Shown here: positions 1 through 9,192 of the stretch, piece by piece
Numbering within the stretch: the first letter of the stretch is position 1
Layout of the letters: every line of letters begins with the position of its first letter
Assembly (NCBI GenBank): GCA_034927815.1
Contig: JAYFPK010000014.1
Location: 1-64,000, forward strand
From: Limiplasma sp034927815
GTDB taxonomy: Bacteria > Bacillota > Clostridia > Christensenellales > Aristaeellaceae
Direction: 5' to 3'
Length of the DNA: 64,000 bases
The notes under the pieces: model-generated
What the model was told of the DNA's origin: nothing
Database searches by the model: none
What the model saw: the letters and a program-made list of their open reading frames with translations, nothing else
Program-made: the position numbers and the translations under genes

Positions 1-216
1 CCGCCCCTTCTGGCGGACGGCGCGGAGACGGCCTTTACCAGGCTGCTGGATCAAAGCGGCGCGCAAAAGGTGGTATACGGGCATCTGCATGGCGCGGGAA
101 TCAAGAACGGCTTTGTGGGCACGCGGAACGGCATTGAGTATTTTTTGGTTTCCTGCGACGCGCTGCAGTTTTCTCCCATCCGGATTTCCGGTGAAACAGG
201 CGGTTCCGATTTCTAA
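1..216 (+). CDS. Metallophosphoesterase, C-terminal end only
   Basis: The first 71 codons form an open frame ending in TAA, and the 5' part lies outside the window. The visible tail contains YGHLHG, the last metal-binding block of calcineurin-like metallophosphoesterases, followed by a G-rich stretch and YFLVSCDALQFSP, a C-terminal pattern I know from clostridial predicted phosphohydrolases. The substrate cannot be deduced. A perfect hairpin terminator follows 75 bases later, so this gene ends a transcription unit separate from the division cluster. Confidence 0.7.
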   Translation, partial: PPLLADGAETAFTRLLDQSGAQKVVYGHLHGAGIKNGFVGTRNGIEYFLVSCDALQFSPIRISGETGGSDF

Positions 217-291
217 ACTTAATTTGACGAAGTTGTTACAAATGTGAAGGAATTTCGTCTTGATTTAGACACAAAAACCCTTCCCAATAGC

Positions 292-330
292 GCAAAAAGC
301 CCGTGATGCCTTGCATCACGGGCTTTTTGC
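292..330 (+). terminator. Intrinsic terminator after the metallophosphoesterase gene
   Basis: An 18-bp perfect stem (292-309 with 313-330) closes a 3-base loop. The stem has a GC core (AGCCCGTGATG) and an A-tract/T-tract base, so it can work in both directions. Bases 217-291 and 331-427 contain no gene that I can support. Confidence 0.85.
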
Positions 331-427
331 ACATACCATTGATTGTGTAAGAACTAAAGTTCTTACAAGACCCCAAAATACAAACCAAAGTGTTACCAAA
401 ATGAAGATATTACAAGAACTCCATCGG

Positions 428-456
428 TTGACATTCTTTCGATGGTGGATAATAAT
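428..456 (+). promoter_or_regulatory. Sigma-A-type promoter for the dcw cluster
   Basis: A perfect -35 TTGACA (428-433), a 17-base spacer and AATAAT (451-456, 5 of 6 matches to TATAAT) precede mraZ by about 55 bases. This is the best promoter between the upstream terminator and mraZ, and probably drives the whole plus-strand cluster. Confidence 0.7.
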
Positions 457-473
457 GGAGTCATAGCCCATTT

Positions 474-500
474 AAGGGTGTATAGTGGAGGAAAGAGAGG
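474..500 (+). promoter_or_regulatory. Candidate MraZ-binding direct repeats
   Basis: Three G-rich 7-mers sit exactly 10 bases apart: AAGGGTG (474-480), AGTGGAG (484-490) and AGAGAGG (494-500), separated by 3-base gaps. MraZ is known to bind tandem short repeats with about 10-bp spacing upstream of its own gene. The position just before mraZ and the helical spacing fit autoregulation, but the repeats are imperfect and the last one overlaps the purine-rich ribosome-binding region. Confidence 0.4.
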
Positions 501-511
501 GGGAGGAGCCC

Positions 512-1012
512 ATGGACAGCGATCAATCCAACAACTCCCCCCATGCCGATCCCCACCCTCCGCAAACCTATTCTTTCTTTGGCTCCTACGAGCACTCCAT
601 CGACGCCAAGGGAAGAATCATCATCCCGTTGACCTACCGCCCCTCCCTGGGGGAAACCTTTACCATCGGCCCCACCAGGGATTTTCAGGGAATCGCTTTG
701 TACCCCAACGGGGTGTTCGCGCAGCTGCTTTCGGAGATTCGGGCCATGAACCCCAGAAAGCCCGTAGTTCAGCGCTTTGCCGACCAGGTGTCCAAGCTGA
801 GCTTTCCGGGCTCCCAGGCGGATTCCCAGGGACGGCTCCTGCTGCCGGCCACCTTGCGGCAGCGGATGCTGGGGGAAGCGAAGGATTTGGAGATCAGCGG
901 CGCCTTCGACCATGTGCGCATTATGGACAGCGCCAGGGCCAAGGCCGAGGATACCTACTTTACGGAGAATCTGGAATCCATTTTGGAGCAGTTGGGCAAT
1001 TTGGACGATTAA
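512..1012 (+). CDS. mraZ: Transcriptional regulator MraZ
   Basis: A protein of 166 residues with two MraZ/AbrB-like halves. The first carries the conserved DxxxR motif as D31-A-K-G-R35 within FFGSYEHSIDAKGR, the second as DSQGR. MraZ forms an oligomeric ring that binds repeated DNA sites and controls the dcw cluster. I chose the ATG at 512 because GGAGG lies 5 bases upstream; an in-frame GTG at 485 has no good ribosome-binding site. Even from this start there are about 20 extra polar residues before the usual MraZ start. rsmH, which normally follows directly, is absent: the next gene begins 43 bases later and is ftsL-like. Confidence 0.95.
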   Translation: MDSDQSNNSPHADPHPPQTYSFFGSYEHSIDAKGRIIIPLTYRPSLGETFTIGPTRDFQGIALYPNGVFAQLLSEIRAMNPRKPVVQRFADQVSKLSFPGSQADSQGRLLLPATLRQRMLGEAKDLEISGAFDHVRIMDSARAKAEDTYFTENLESILEQLGNLDD

Positions 1013-1055
1013 CAGCGAGTGGTTCTAGGAACCAAGCGGGGAGGATAGGATTACG

Positions 1056-1706
1056 ATGGCACAGCAAAGCATGGTATATCGAAGCTATGAAAATGAATAT
1101 GGGCAGGAGTATGTCTATCCCACCGAAAGGATGTACGTGCACTCCAGCGTATACCTGCCCAGCAGCGAAATCGACCCCAGGACGGGCTTGCTGAAGCCCG
1201 ACGGCCCCCGCCGGGGGCGCACCCAGGCCAAGCGGCTGGAATACGCCCACCTGGACAAGGAGTACCGGCAGCTGGACGCCTCCCTCAGGGCCCGGGCGGA
1301 GCAGCCGGGGGTACGGGTCTCCTTGCGGGGCGCTATCCTGTTGATCGCGGTCACGGCCTTTATCCTTGGCATCTTGCTGCTGAGCCAGCAAGGGACCCTG
1401 GCGGAGAAGCAAAAGTCCCTCAACCGGATGAACCAGAGCATCGAGGCCTGCGCCAAGGTCAATGACGGGCTGGCGTCCCAAATCGCCGAAGCCTCCGACG
1501 CCGCCACCATCTGCTATACCGCCGCCCGGGATTTGAACATGATCTCAGGGGAGGCCGCCGAGGCCATCCACCTGGTGGCCATGGACACCCGCCCCTTGGA
1601 AACCCAGGCCCGCCTTGCCCGGGAAAGCCAAGCCTCCGTCCAGGAGGTAAGCCCCGGGGAGCAAACCCCGATTCCGGCCATCGCCTCCGCGGGAGGGGGC
1701 CACTAA
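1056..1706 (+). CDS. ftsL: FtsL-like single-pass cell division protein
   Basis: A 216-residue bitopic protein: a long polar N-terminal part of about 90 residues, one hydrophobic segment (ILLIAVTAFILGILLLS), then a heptad-like helical stretch and a Pro/Ser/Gly-rich tail. This topology and the position between mraZ and the transpeptidase gene are those of FtsL, which pairs with DivIC and DivIB to activate septal peptidoglycan synthesis. Sequence identity in this family is very low, so the call rests on topology and context. The cytoplasmic N-terminus is longer than in Bacillus FtsL. A DivIC partner is encoded at 28.1 kb. Confidence 0.7.
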   Translation: MAQQSMVYRSYENEYGQEYVYPTERMYVHSSVYLPSSEIDPRTGLLKPDGPRRGRTQAKRLEYAHLDKEYRQLDASLRARAEQPGVRVSLRGAILLIAVTAFILGILLLSQQGTLAEKQKSLNRMNQSIEACAKVNDGLASQIAEASDAATICYTAARDLNMISGEAAEAIHLVAMDTRPLETQARLARESQASVQEVSPGEQTPIPAIASAGGGH

Positions 1707-1773
1707 GCCGGCAAAGGAAGCCGGGCGCAAAAGAAAACCGAGAGGCCCTCGGCCTTCTCTTCCAAAAGACACA

Positions 1774-1813
1774 GAAAACAGCTTGCACAAAAGAAAATCT
1801 GCAAGCTGTTTTC
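1774..1813 (+). other. Perfect 14-bp hairpin ahead of spoVD
   Basis: GAAAACAGCTTGCA (1774-1787) pairs perfectly with 1800-1813 around a 12-base A-rich loop in the 148-base spacer between the ftsL-like gene and spoVD. The T-tract lies inside the stem rather than after it, so it looks more like an attenuator, processing or mRNA-stability element than a full terminator. The hairpin ends about 28 bases before the ribosome-binding site at 1842-1847. Confidence 0.55.
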
Positions 1814-1854
1814 CTGGGTTCGCAGAAGAACCATTTCTTGTGGAGGGAAAGAAA

Positions 1855-3981
1855 ATGCCGACAGAGCTTCCGATTCGCAAGCGGGTATTCGTATTGCTCA
1901 TTCTGCTGGTTGTGATGTTCCTGATTTTGGGGGTCCGCATCGGGGCCTTGACCACCGTGGAGTCCATCTCCCTGACCCAGCTGGGCATCCGGCAATGGAC
2001 CCGGGACGGCACCGTCTACGCCCGGCGGGGGGATATTCTGGATACCAACGGCCAGGCGCTGGTGATGAGCGCCACGGCGTACATCGTCAGCGTCAATCCC
2101 CGCAAGGTTACGGATGAAAAGCTCTTCGCCCGGACCGTGAGCCCCGTTTTGGAGGTTTCCGAGGAATCGGTTTTGGGCAAGCTCACGGATAAGAGCAAGG
2201 CCTCGGTGACCCTGAAGCGGCAGGTGCCCCGGGAGGCGGTGGACGCGCTGCGCAGCTTGCAGCTCAGCCACGAAAAGGAGGTGGCCGCCAATCTGGGGGC
2301 GCTGCTCTTTGACGAGGATGTGCGCCGGGTGTATCCCCGGGGCGCGTTCCTGGTGCAGACCTTGGGGCTGACCAACGTGGACAGCGTGGGGCAATCCGGG
2401 CTGGAGCAGCAGTATGAAAACCTCCTGAAGGGAACCGCGGGCCGAAAGCTCACCAGCGTGGACGCCCGGTCCCAGGCCATCTATGACAGCGAGAACCTGT
2501 ATGTGGAGCCCACCCCCGGCAGCAGCGTCAAGCTGACCATCGACGCCAACATCCAGGAGATCTGCGAGAAGGCCATGCGGGAATGCTTTGCCGTAAACAA
2601 GGCCCAGGCTGTGCATGCCATCGCCATGGACCCGTACACCGGCGCCATTTTGGCCATGTGCTCCAAGCCGGATTATGATCCCAACAGCCCGCCCCGCAAC
2701 GACGCGGAAACCCTCCAAAGCCTGATGCGGATCAAGCTGATTTCCGACGCCTATGAGCCCGGGTCCACCTTCAAAGTCCTCACCGCGGCGGCGGCCCTGG
2801 ACAGCGGCGTCACCACCCCCGACGATTCCTTCTATTGCAACGCGAAGATCAAGGTGGACGGCGATACCATCCGCTGCTGGGGAAGCCCCCACAAGGCGGA
2901 AACCATGGCCCAGGGCTTGCAGAATTCCTGCAATCCGGTGTTTGTGGAGCTGGCCCTGCGCATGGGGCAGGAGAGGATGTACCACTACCTGAAAGCGTTT
3001 GGCCTGGGAAACCGATCTCAGATTGACTTACAGGGGGAAGGAAGTGGTATACTAATTCCTGTCCAGTCCGTGAAAAACGTGGACCTGGCGCGGATCGGCT
3101 TTGGACAGAGCGTGGCGGTGACCCCGCTGCAGCTCCTCACGGCCGCCTGCTCGGTGATCAACGGCGGGCATTTGATGCGGCCCTACCTGCTGAAGGAAGC
3201 CATCTCCCCGGACGGAAGCGTTCTGTACCGCACCCAGCCCAAGGTGGTTTCCGCTCCCATTTCCCAGGAGACCTCCCAGACCATGCGGGAGCTGCTGGAG
3301 CAGGTGGTGGCCAAGGGCGGGGCCAAGAATGCGGGCATTTCCGGCTACCGCATCGGCGGCAAAACCGGCACCGCCCAGGTCTACAAAGAGGGCAGAATCG
3401 TCCGGGACGTTCACATCGGTTCCTTTTTCGGCTTTGCCCCGGCCAACGACCCCCGCATCGCTTTGCTGGTGATCGTGGATGAGGCCAATACGCCGGTGGA
3501 TTATGGCGGAACCACAGCCGCGCCTTTTGCTAGACAAATTCTGGCGGATGTGTTACCTTATTTAGGCTGTAAGCGCCAGGGAGGGGAGCCTGAAATAGAG
3601 GTAACCGTCCCCGATATGCTGGGCAAGCCCCTGTGGGAAGCCCGCAAGGAGTTGGGGTCCCTGGGCTTCACCGTCCTGGACGACGGCCAGGGGGACCAGG
3701 TGACGGCCCAAATGCCTGCGGGGGGAGCCATGCTGGTCTCCGGGGGGCAGGTGATGCTCTATACCGATACCCAGGAGCTTCCCGCCGCCGAGGATTTGAT
3801 TTTTGTTCCGGATGTACGGGGGCTTTCCATCGTGGAGGCCGCGCGGCTTTTGCGGCAGCGGGAGCTGGAGATGGAGATCCAGGGCAGCGGAATCGCGGTT
3901 TCTCAAGGGCCCGCCGCAGGCGAATATGTGCCGCGGGGGCAGGTGGTCACGGTCAACTTTCAGATGCCCAACGAATGGTGA
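1855..3981 (+). CDS. spoVD: Class B penicillin-binding protein with PASTA domains (SpoVD/PBP2B type)
   Basis: A 708-residue peptidoglycan D,D-transpeptidase. An N-terminal membrane anchor (about residues 10-30) is followed by a PBP-dimer domain, the transpeptidase domain and two C-terminal PASTA repeats (about 580-705). Catalytic motifs are complete: S304-T-F-K307, S358-C-N360 and K503-T-G505. In clostridia this position holds the division enzyme PBP2B/FtsI or its sporulation version SpoVD; PASTA domains fit either. I chose ATG 1855 because GGAGGG lies 7 bases before it; the frame stays open 24 codons further upstream without a ribosome-binding site. murE follows 14 bases later. Confidence 0.93.
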   Translation: MPTELPIRKRVFVLLILLVVMFLILGVRIGALTTVESISLTQLGIRQWTRDGTVYARRGDILDTNGQALVMSATAYIVSVNPRKVTDEKLFARTVSPVLEVSEESVLGKLTDKSKASVTLKRQVPREAVDALRSLQLSHEKEVAANLGALLFDEDVRRVYPRGAFLVQTLGLTNVDSVGQSGLEQQYENLLKGTAGRKLTSVDARSQAIYDSENLYVEPTPGSSVKLTIDANIQEICEKAMRECFAVNKAQAVHAIAMDPYTGAILAMCSKPDYDPNSPPRNDAETLQSLMRIKLISDAYEPGSTFKVLTAAAALDSGVTTPDDSFYCNAKIKVDGDTIRCWGSPHKAETMAQGLQNSCNPVFVELALRMGQERMYHYLKAFGLGNRSQIDLQGEGSGILIPVQSVKNVDLARIGFGQSVAVTPLQLLTAACSVINGGHLMRPYLLKEAISPDGSVLYRTQPKVVSAPISQETSQTMRELLEQVVAKGGAKNAGISGYRIGGKTGTAQVYKEGRIVRDVHIGSFFGFAPANDPRIALLVIVDEANTPVDYGGTTAAPFARQILADVLPYLGCKRQGGEPEIEVTVPDMLGKPLWEARKELGSLGFTVLDDGQGDQVTAQMPAGGAMLVSGGQVMLYTDTQELPAAEDLIFVPDVRGLSIVEAARLLRQRELEMEIQGSGIAVSQGPAAGEYVPRGQVVTVNFQMPNEW

Positions 3982-3995
3982 TGGGGGAATGAGGA

Positions 3996-5468
3996 ATGCT
4001 GCTGCGGGATCTGTTAACCGATGTTCCTGGGATTTTGGAGACCAAGGGCAACATGATCACTCAGATTGACGAGTTGATGATCGACAGCCGGGAAAAAATG
4101 CAAAATGGGCTGTTCTTCTGCATTTCCGGCGCGCGGTTTGACGCCCATGATTTTGTGGACCAGGCGCGGCAAAGCGGCTGCGTGGCCCTGATCGTTTCCC
4201 GGCTGCTGGATTGCCCGCTGCCCCAGGTGCGCGTAGAGAACGTACGTTCCGCCATGGCCTATATCGCTTCCGCCTTCTTCGGCCATCCCGCCAAAGAGAT
4301 GCGCCTTTTCGGGGTTTCCGGCACCAAGGGCAAGACCACCACCAGCTTTTTGCTCAAGGCCATTTTGGAAAAGGCGTGCTTTAAGACCGGCCTCATCGGC
4401 ACCACAGGCAACATGATCGGGGAGGAGAAAATCCCCAGCAATCTGACCACCCCGGACCCCATTGACCTGCACCGCTGCTTCCGCCAGATGCGGGACGCCG
4501 GGGTGGAGGCCGTGAGCATGGAGGTCAGCGCCCACGCCATCGACATGCACCGCCTGGACGGGCTCACCTTCGAGGCGGGGTGTTACACCAACTTCTCCCA
4601 GGACCACCTGGATTATTTCCATACCATGGAAAACTACTTCAACACCAAGAAGAGCTTTTTCATGCATGGGGCGGTGCTCAACGCGGCCCTGAACGTGGAC
4701 GAGGAAACCACGGAAAAGATCCTGCAGGACATTCAGGTTCCCTACCTGACCTATGGCATCAGCGCCAACGCGGACGTTTTTGCCAGGGATATCGAGATCA
4801 GCGAAAACGGGGTCTCCTTCTCCATCCTGCTGCGGGGCCTGGAGGATATGACCGTCCATATGCGCATGACGGGCATGTTCAACGTGTACAACGCCCTGGC
4901 GGCGGCGTCCATGGCCATGATCCTGGGGATCGATTCCGCCACCATCCAGGCGGGGCTGGAGTCCGTGCGCTCGGTGCCGGGCCGCATTGAGATGCTGGAT
5001 ACCCACACCCCCTACAAGGTGATTTTGGACTATTCCCACTCCCCGGACGCTTTGGAGAACATCCTCACCGCGGTGCGCGCCTTTACCAAAAACCGCGTCA
5101 TCGTGCTTTTTGGCTGCGGCGGGGACCGGGATCAGGGCAAGCGCCCTTTGATGGGCGAAATTGGGGGCAAGCTGGCGGATTTCTCCATCTTAACCAGCGA
5201 TAACCCCCGCACGGAGGATCCCAACGCGATTCTCCGCTCCATTGAAAGGGGAATACTAAAGACCCAGGGGCAGTACACCCTCATCGAGAACCGCCGGGAA
5301 GCCATCCGTTACGCCCTGGCCATGGCCCAGGAGGGGGATGTGATCGTGCTGGCGGGCAAAGGGCACGAAACCTACCAGGACATCATGGGGGTCAAGCGGC
5401 CCTTTGATGAAAAGGTGGTTGTGCGGGAACTGCTGGGGGAAATGGGCGCGGGTAGCGCGAAGGAGTGA
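3996..5468 (+). CDS. murE: UDP-MurNAc-tripeptide ligase MurE (meso-diaminopimelate type)
   Basis: A 490-residue cytoplasmic Mur ligase that adds the third stem-peptide residue to UDP-MurNAc-L-Ala-D-Glu. It has the three Mur ligase domains: the N-terminal UDP-binding domain, an ATPase core with P-loop G109-T-K-G-K-T114, and a C-terminal domain. D402-N-P-R405 is the signature of enzymes that use meso-diaminopimelate, whereas lysine-adding enzymes differ at the arginine, so the organism should have a DAP-type wall. The start has GGGGGA about 7 bases upstream. Its stop lies 8 bases before the start chosen for mraY. Confidence 0.97.
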   Translation: MLLRDLLTDVPGILETKGNMITQIDELMIDSREKMQNGLFFCISGARFDAHDFVDQARQSGCVALIVSRLLDCPLPQVRVENVRSAMAYIASAFFGHPAKEMRLFGVSGTKGKTTTSFLLKAILEKACFKTGLIGTTGNMIGEEKIPSNLTTPDPIDLHRCFRQMRDAGVEAVSMEVSAHAIDMHRLDGLTFEAGCYTNFSQDHLDYFHTMENYFNTKKSFFMHGAVLNAALNVDEETTEKILQDIQVPYLTYGISANADVFARDIEISENGVSFSILLRGLEDMTVHMRMTGMFNVYNALAAASMAMILGIDSATIQAGLESVRSVPGRIEMLDTHTPYKVILDYSHSPDALENILTAVRAFTKNRVIVLFGCGGDRDQGKRPLMGEIGGKLADFSILTSDNPRTEDPNAILRSIERGILKTQGQYTLIENRREAIRYALAMAQEGDVIVLAGKGHETYQDIMGVKRPFDEKVVVRELLGEMGAGSAKE

Positions 5469-5476
5469 GGAGCGTT

Positions 5477-6496
5477 ATGCTTCGGTTGATTTTGGCGCTG
5501 GTGCTGTCGGTACTGGCCATGCTGCTGATCGGACCCAGGGTTTTGCCGGTGCTCCGCAAGCTCAAATTTGGACAAACCATCTATGAGCTGGGGCCTGAAA
5601 GCCACAAGACCAAACAGGGCACCCCCACCATGGGCGGCATCATGTTCACCGCTGTCACCTGCCTGGTGGCGCTGGCGCTGCATGGAACCGGGTATGGCTT
5701 CCAGGATTTTTTGGTGGCGCTGGTGGTTTTATCCCTGTTGAGCATGCTCATCGGCTTTGTGGACGACTACATCAAGGTAGTCAAAAAGCGCAGCCTGGGG
5801 CTGATCTGGTGGCAGAAGGTGGTGGGCCAGGTGCTGGTGGGCGTGGCCTTCTCTACCTACTGCTATCTCAACCCCATGGTGGGCAGCAAGATTTTGGTCC
5901 CCTTCTTCAACGTGGAATGGGACCTGGGCATCTTCTACATTCCCCTGATGACTTTGGTGGTCATGTTCATGATCAACAGCGCCAACCTGCAGGACGGCCT
6001 GGATGGGCTGCTCTCCAGCGTCACGGTGATCGGCAGCATCGCCTGGGGATTGATGGCGGTGTTTACCTCCATTGCGGCGGTGGGGGCGCTAAGCCCCGCA
6101 TTGATCGGCAATTATCAGAACCTGGCCATTTTCGCCATGGCGCTGGCCGGGGCCTGCATGGGGTTCCTGCGCTTTAACCATTACCCGGCCACGGTGTTTA
6201 TGGGGGATACGGGGAGCATGTTCATCGGCGGGGCCACGGTGGGCATGGCCATGCTGCTGCGCATGCCGCTGTTTTTGCTGCTCATCGCCTTTACCATGGT
6301 GATGTCCTCCCTGTCGGTGATGATCCAGGTGACCTATTTCAAGCTCACCCACGGGAAGCGGATTTTCAAAATGTCGCCCATCCATCACCATTTCGAGCTC
6401 TCCGGCATGAGCGAGCAGCAGGTGGTGGCGATGTATGCCCTGGTCACCGGAATTTTGTCTTTGGTCGCGCTTCTTTCCATTGAGTTGATTCCGTAA
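5477..6496 (+). CDS. mraY: Phospho-MurNAc-pentapeptide transferase MraY
   Basis: A 339-residue polytopic membrane enzyme that links phospho-MurNAc-pentapeptide to undecaprenyl phosphate, giving lipid I. It contains the family blocks VDDYIKV, NLQDGLDG and the HHHFEL histidine motif, plus about ten hydrophobic helices. I chose the ATG at 5477 with GAGG 6 bases upstream; a GTG at 5465 overlaps the murE stop and is possible. The enzyme that would convert lipid I to lipid II, MurG, is not encoded in this cluster. Confidence 0.96.
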   Translation: MLRLILALVLSVLAMLLIGPRVLPVLRKLKFGQTIYELGPESHKTKQGTPTMGGIMFTAVTCLVALALHGTGYGFQDFLVALVVLSLLSMLIGFVDDYIKVVKKRSLGLIWWQKVVGQVLVGVAFSTYCYLNPMVGSKILVPFFNVEWDLGIFYIPLMTLVVMFMINSANLQDGLDGLLSSVTVIGSIAWGLMAVFTSIAAVGALSPALIGNYQNLAIFAMALAGACMGFLRFNHYPATVFMGDTGSMFIGGATVGMAMLLRMPLFLLLIAFTMVMSSLSVMIQVTYFKLTHGKRIFKMSPIHHHFELSGMSEQQVVAMYALVTGILSLVALLSIELIP

Positions 6497-6528
6497 GCTA
6501 TCATGACACGATCTTGGGGGTGGACGCC

Positions 6529-7890
6529 TTGAAAGTGGAAAAAAAGCGGGTGCTGGTGATTGGCATGGCCCGCAGCGGCATTGCCGCGGCCCAGCTGCTG
6601 ATGCACAACGGCGCAATACCCATTTTGTCCGACGCTAAAAAGCTGGAGTCCTTTGGGAGCGAATTGGACGAGCTGAAGGGTACGTCCTGCGAGTTCCGTT
6701 TGGGAGAAGACCCGGTGAAGCTTCTGGAGGATGCGGACCTGGTGGTCATCAGCCCCGGCGTGCCCATCGACGCCCCCGTGGTGGGGGCCGCCAAGGAGAA
6801 GGGCCTCCCCTTGGTGGGGGAATTGGAGCTGGCGTATTCCCTGCTCCAAGGCCAGGTGCTGGCGGTTTCCGGCACCAATGGAAAAACCACCACCGTCACC
6901 TTGCTGGGAAAGATGTTTGAAAACGCGGGCCATATGACCTACGTCGCCGGGAATATCGGCTATCCCCTTTCTGCGGTGGCTCTGAAAAGCAAGAAGGACG
7001 ACATCATCGTCACCGAGGTTTCCAGCTTTCAGCTGGAAAGCATCAAGACCTTCCAGCCCCGGGTTGCCGCGGTGCTCAACATCACCGAAGACCACCTGAA
7101 CCGGCACGGCTCCATGGCCCAGTACGCCAAGCTCAAGCAGCGCCTCTTTGAGAACCAGGCGGAAGGGGATATCGCGGTTTTGAACCTGGATGATCCCCTG
7201 GTCTCCAAAATGGCCCCCAGGCTCAAGAGCAAGGTGCTGTTTTTCAGCCGGACGCAGCAGGTGGAAAACGGGGCCTGCGTTGAAAACCAAAAGGTCGTCT
7301 TTGTGGTGGAAGGGGAGAAAAGGCCCGTCTGCGACGCGGACATGATCCTGATCCCCGGGCCTCACAACCTGGAAAACGCCCTGGCAGCCACGGCCATGGC
7401 CGCCTCCATGGGGGTTCCCCTGGCGGTGATCCGCCATACGCTGCAATCCTTTACCGGCGTGGAGCACCGCATTGAGAAGGTGCGGGTGTTCCAGGGCGTA
7501 AACTACATCAACGACAGCAAGGGTACCAACGTGGACAGCAGCATCAAGGCTGTGCAAAGCATGAAAAACCCTACGGTGATGATTTTGGGCGGCTACGACA
7601 AGCACACGGATTTTTCGCCCCTGTGCCGGGAAATCGTAGCCAGCGGCATGATCGAGGACGTAGTGCTCATTGGGCAGACCGCCAAGCAGCTCCAGCAAAC
7701 CCTGGAGGAGGCGGGCTACTCCCGCATCACCCGGGCTTACAGCATGCAGGAGGCCATCGATAAAGCCCGGGCCTTGGCAAAGCCGGGGGGCAACGTGCTC
7801 CTTTCTCCCGCCTGCGCCAGCTTTGATATGTTCCGGGATTACGAGCATCGCGGCGAAGTGTTCAAGGAAATGGTCAACCAGCTATCCTAA
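6529..7890 (+). CDS. murD: UDP-MurNAc-L-alanine--D-glutamate ligase MurD
   Basis: A 453-residue Mur ligase adding D-glutamate to UDP-MurNAc-L-Ala. An N-terminal Rossmann-like UDP-binding region (VLVIGMARSG) precedes the P-loop G115-T-N-G-K-T-T121 and the conserved EVSSFQLE and NDSKGTN blocks. The start is not certain: I prefer TTG 6529, because GGGGG ends exactly 8 bases before it, the same spacing as in the next two genes; TTG 6514 and GTG 6520 are in frame too. It lies between mraY and ftsW, the usual order. Confidence 0.95.
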   Translation: MKVEKKRVLVIGMARSGIAAAQLLMHNGAIPILSDAKKLESFGSELDELKGTSCEFRLGEDPVKLLEDADLVVISPGVPIDAPVVGAAKEKGLPLVGELELAYSLLQGQVLAVSGTNGKTTTVTLLGKMFENAGHMTYVAGNIGYPLSAVALKSKKDDIIVTEVSSFQLESIKTFQPRVAAVLNITEDHLNRHGSMAQYAKLKQRLFENQAEGDIAVLNLDDPLVSKMAPRLKSKVLFFSRTQQVENGACVENQKVVFVVEGEKRPVCDADMILIPGPHNLENALAATAMAASMGVPLAVIRHTLQSFTGVEHRIEKVRVFQGVNYINDSKGTNVDSSIKAVQSMKNPTVMILGGYDKHTDFSPLCREIVASGMIEDVVLIGQTAKQLQQTLEEAGYSRITRAYSMQEAIDKARALAKPGGNVLLSPACASFDMFRDYEHRGEVFKEMVNQLS

Positions 7891-7962
7891 TGAAGCCTCC
7901 TTCCCCCGGAGGAAAAGATCGCATACAAAAGCCGATGCATCTTCCTGAAGGGGGTGGGATTT

Positions 7963-9126
7963 TTGATAGCCCATGAGGAATTGACCCGGAAAATTCAGCG
8001 GGGACCTTCCCGCAGGCTGGGCAAGCGCTCGGCGCCAGTGGACAAAACGCTGCTGACCGTGGTGACGCTGCTGCTCCTGGCGGGCCTGGTGGCCCTGTTT
8101 AGCGCTACGTACTACCAGGCGGTGGATCACGGGGACGCGCTGCTGGAGGTCAAGCGCCAGCTTATCGGCATCGGGCTGGGCCTGGTGCTGATGGGGATCA
8201 CCTCCCGGATTCCGTACCGGTTTTGGCAGCAGCCCCGCATCGTGGTCATCGGCCTGGTGGTCAGCTTCGCCTTGCTGATTCTGGTGCTGATTCCCGGCAT
8301 CGGGGTGTTCCGCAACGGCTCCAGGCGCTGGCTGAGCATCGCGGGGCAGAGCTTTCAGCCCTCGGAGCTGGCGAAGGTCATGTCCGTGATCTACCTGTCC
8401 GCCACCCTTTCCTTTCGCCTGCCCCAGGTGAAAAAGCTCTTTCGGGGCATCTTGCCCCTTTTGGTGCTTCCCGCGCTGATGTTCCTGATGATTTTGCAGC
8501 AGCCCAACCTTTCCACCGCGGGAAGCATCATGATCGTGGCGGTATTGATGCTGCTGCTGGCCGGGGCGAAGTGGCGGCATCTGGGGCTCATGGGCGTGGG
8601 GGGGCTGGCCGTGGGCTTTGCCTATGCCTGGAGCGAGCCCTACCGCAGGGAGCGCTTGCTGTCCTTCCGCAACCCCTTCGCCCAGATGAGCGACGAGGGG
8701 TACCAGCTGGCCCAATCCCTCATTGCCATCGGCTCCGGAGGGTTGTTCGGCAGGGGCCTGGGCCAGGGCAGGCAGAAATTTTCTTATTTGCCCTACCCTG
8801 AAAGCGATTTTATCTTTGCCATCGTGGGGGAGGATTTTGGCCTCATGGGCTGCCTGGCGGTGATCGCGCTTTTCCTGGCCCTGGCTTTCGCCGGCATGCG
8901 CATTGCCGTCAACTGCCCGGACCGCTTCGGGTGCCTGCTGGCGGCGGGGCTCACCGCCATGATCGCGGTGCAGGCCTTCATCAACATCGGGGTGGTTACG
9001 GGGATTTTGCCTACCACGGGGCTGCCCCTCCCGTTTTTCAGCTCCGGGGGGACCTCCATCACCATTTTGCTGGCCTCCATCGGCATTATCCTGAACATTT
9101 CCAAGAGCAGGGGCACCGCGGTGTAA
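7963..9126 (+). CDS. ftsW: FtsW/SpoVE family lipid II polymerase (SEDS protein)
   Basis: A 387-residue SEDS glycosyltransferase with about ten membrane helices; these proteins polymerise lipid II together with a class B PBP, here the product of the gene at 1855. Seen in the sequence are the helical core, the block RRWLSIAGQSFQPSELAK with the conserved polar residues, and the C-terminal PFFSSGGTS motif typical of FtsW/SpoVE/RodA. The start is taken as TTG 7963 (GGGGG, 8-base spacer); GTG 7954 is an alternative inside the ribosome-binding site. Whether it serves vegetative division or the spore cortex cannot be told. Confidence 0.93.
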   Translation: MIAHEELTRKIQRGPSRRLGKRSAPVDKTLLTVVTLLLLAGLVALFSATYYQAVDHGDALLEVKRQLIGIGLGLVLMGITSRIPYRFWQQPRIVVIGLVVSFALLILVLIPGIGVFRNGSRRWLSIAGQSFQPSELAKVMSVIYLSATLSFRLPQVKKLFRGILPLLVLPALMFLMILQQPNLSTAGSIMIVAVLMLLLAGAKWRHLGLMGVGGLAVGFAYAWSEPYRRERLLSFRNPFAQMSDEGYQLAQSLIAIGSGGLFGRGLGQGRQKFSYLPYPESDFIFAIVGEDFGLMGCLAVIALFLALAFAGMRIAVNCPDRFGCLLAAGLTAMIAVQAFINIGVVTGILPTTGLPLPFFSSGGTSITILLASIGIILNISKSRGTAV

Positions 9127-9192
9127 GCGTTTTTCACGCAAGTCAGGCTTCGGCATACGATGCAGTATGTGAAGCTTGACGGGGGTGAAAAG

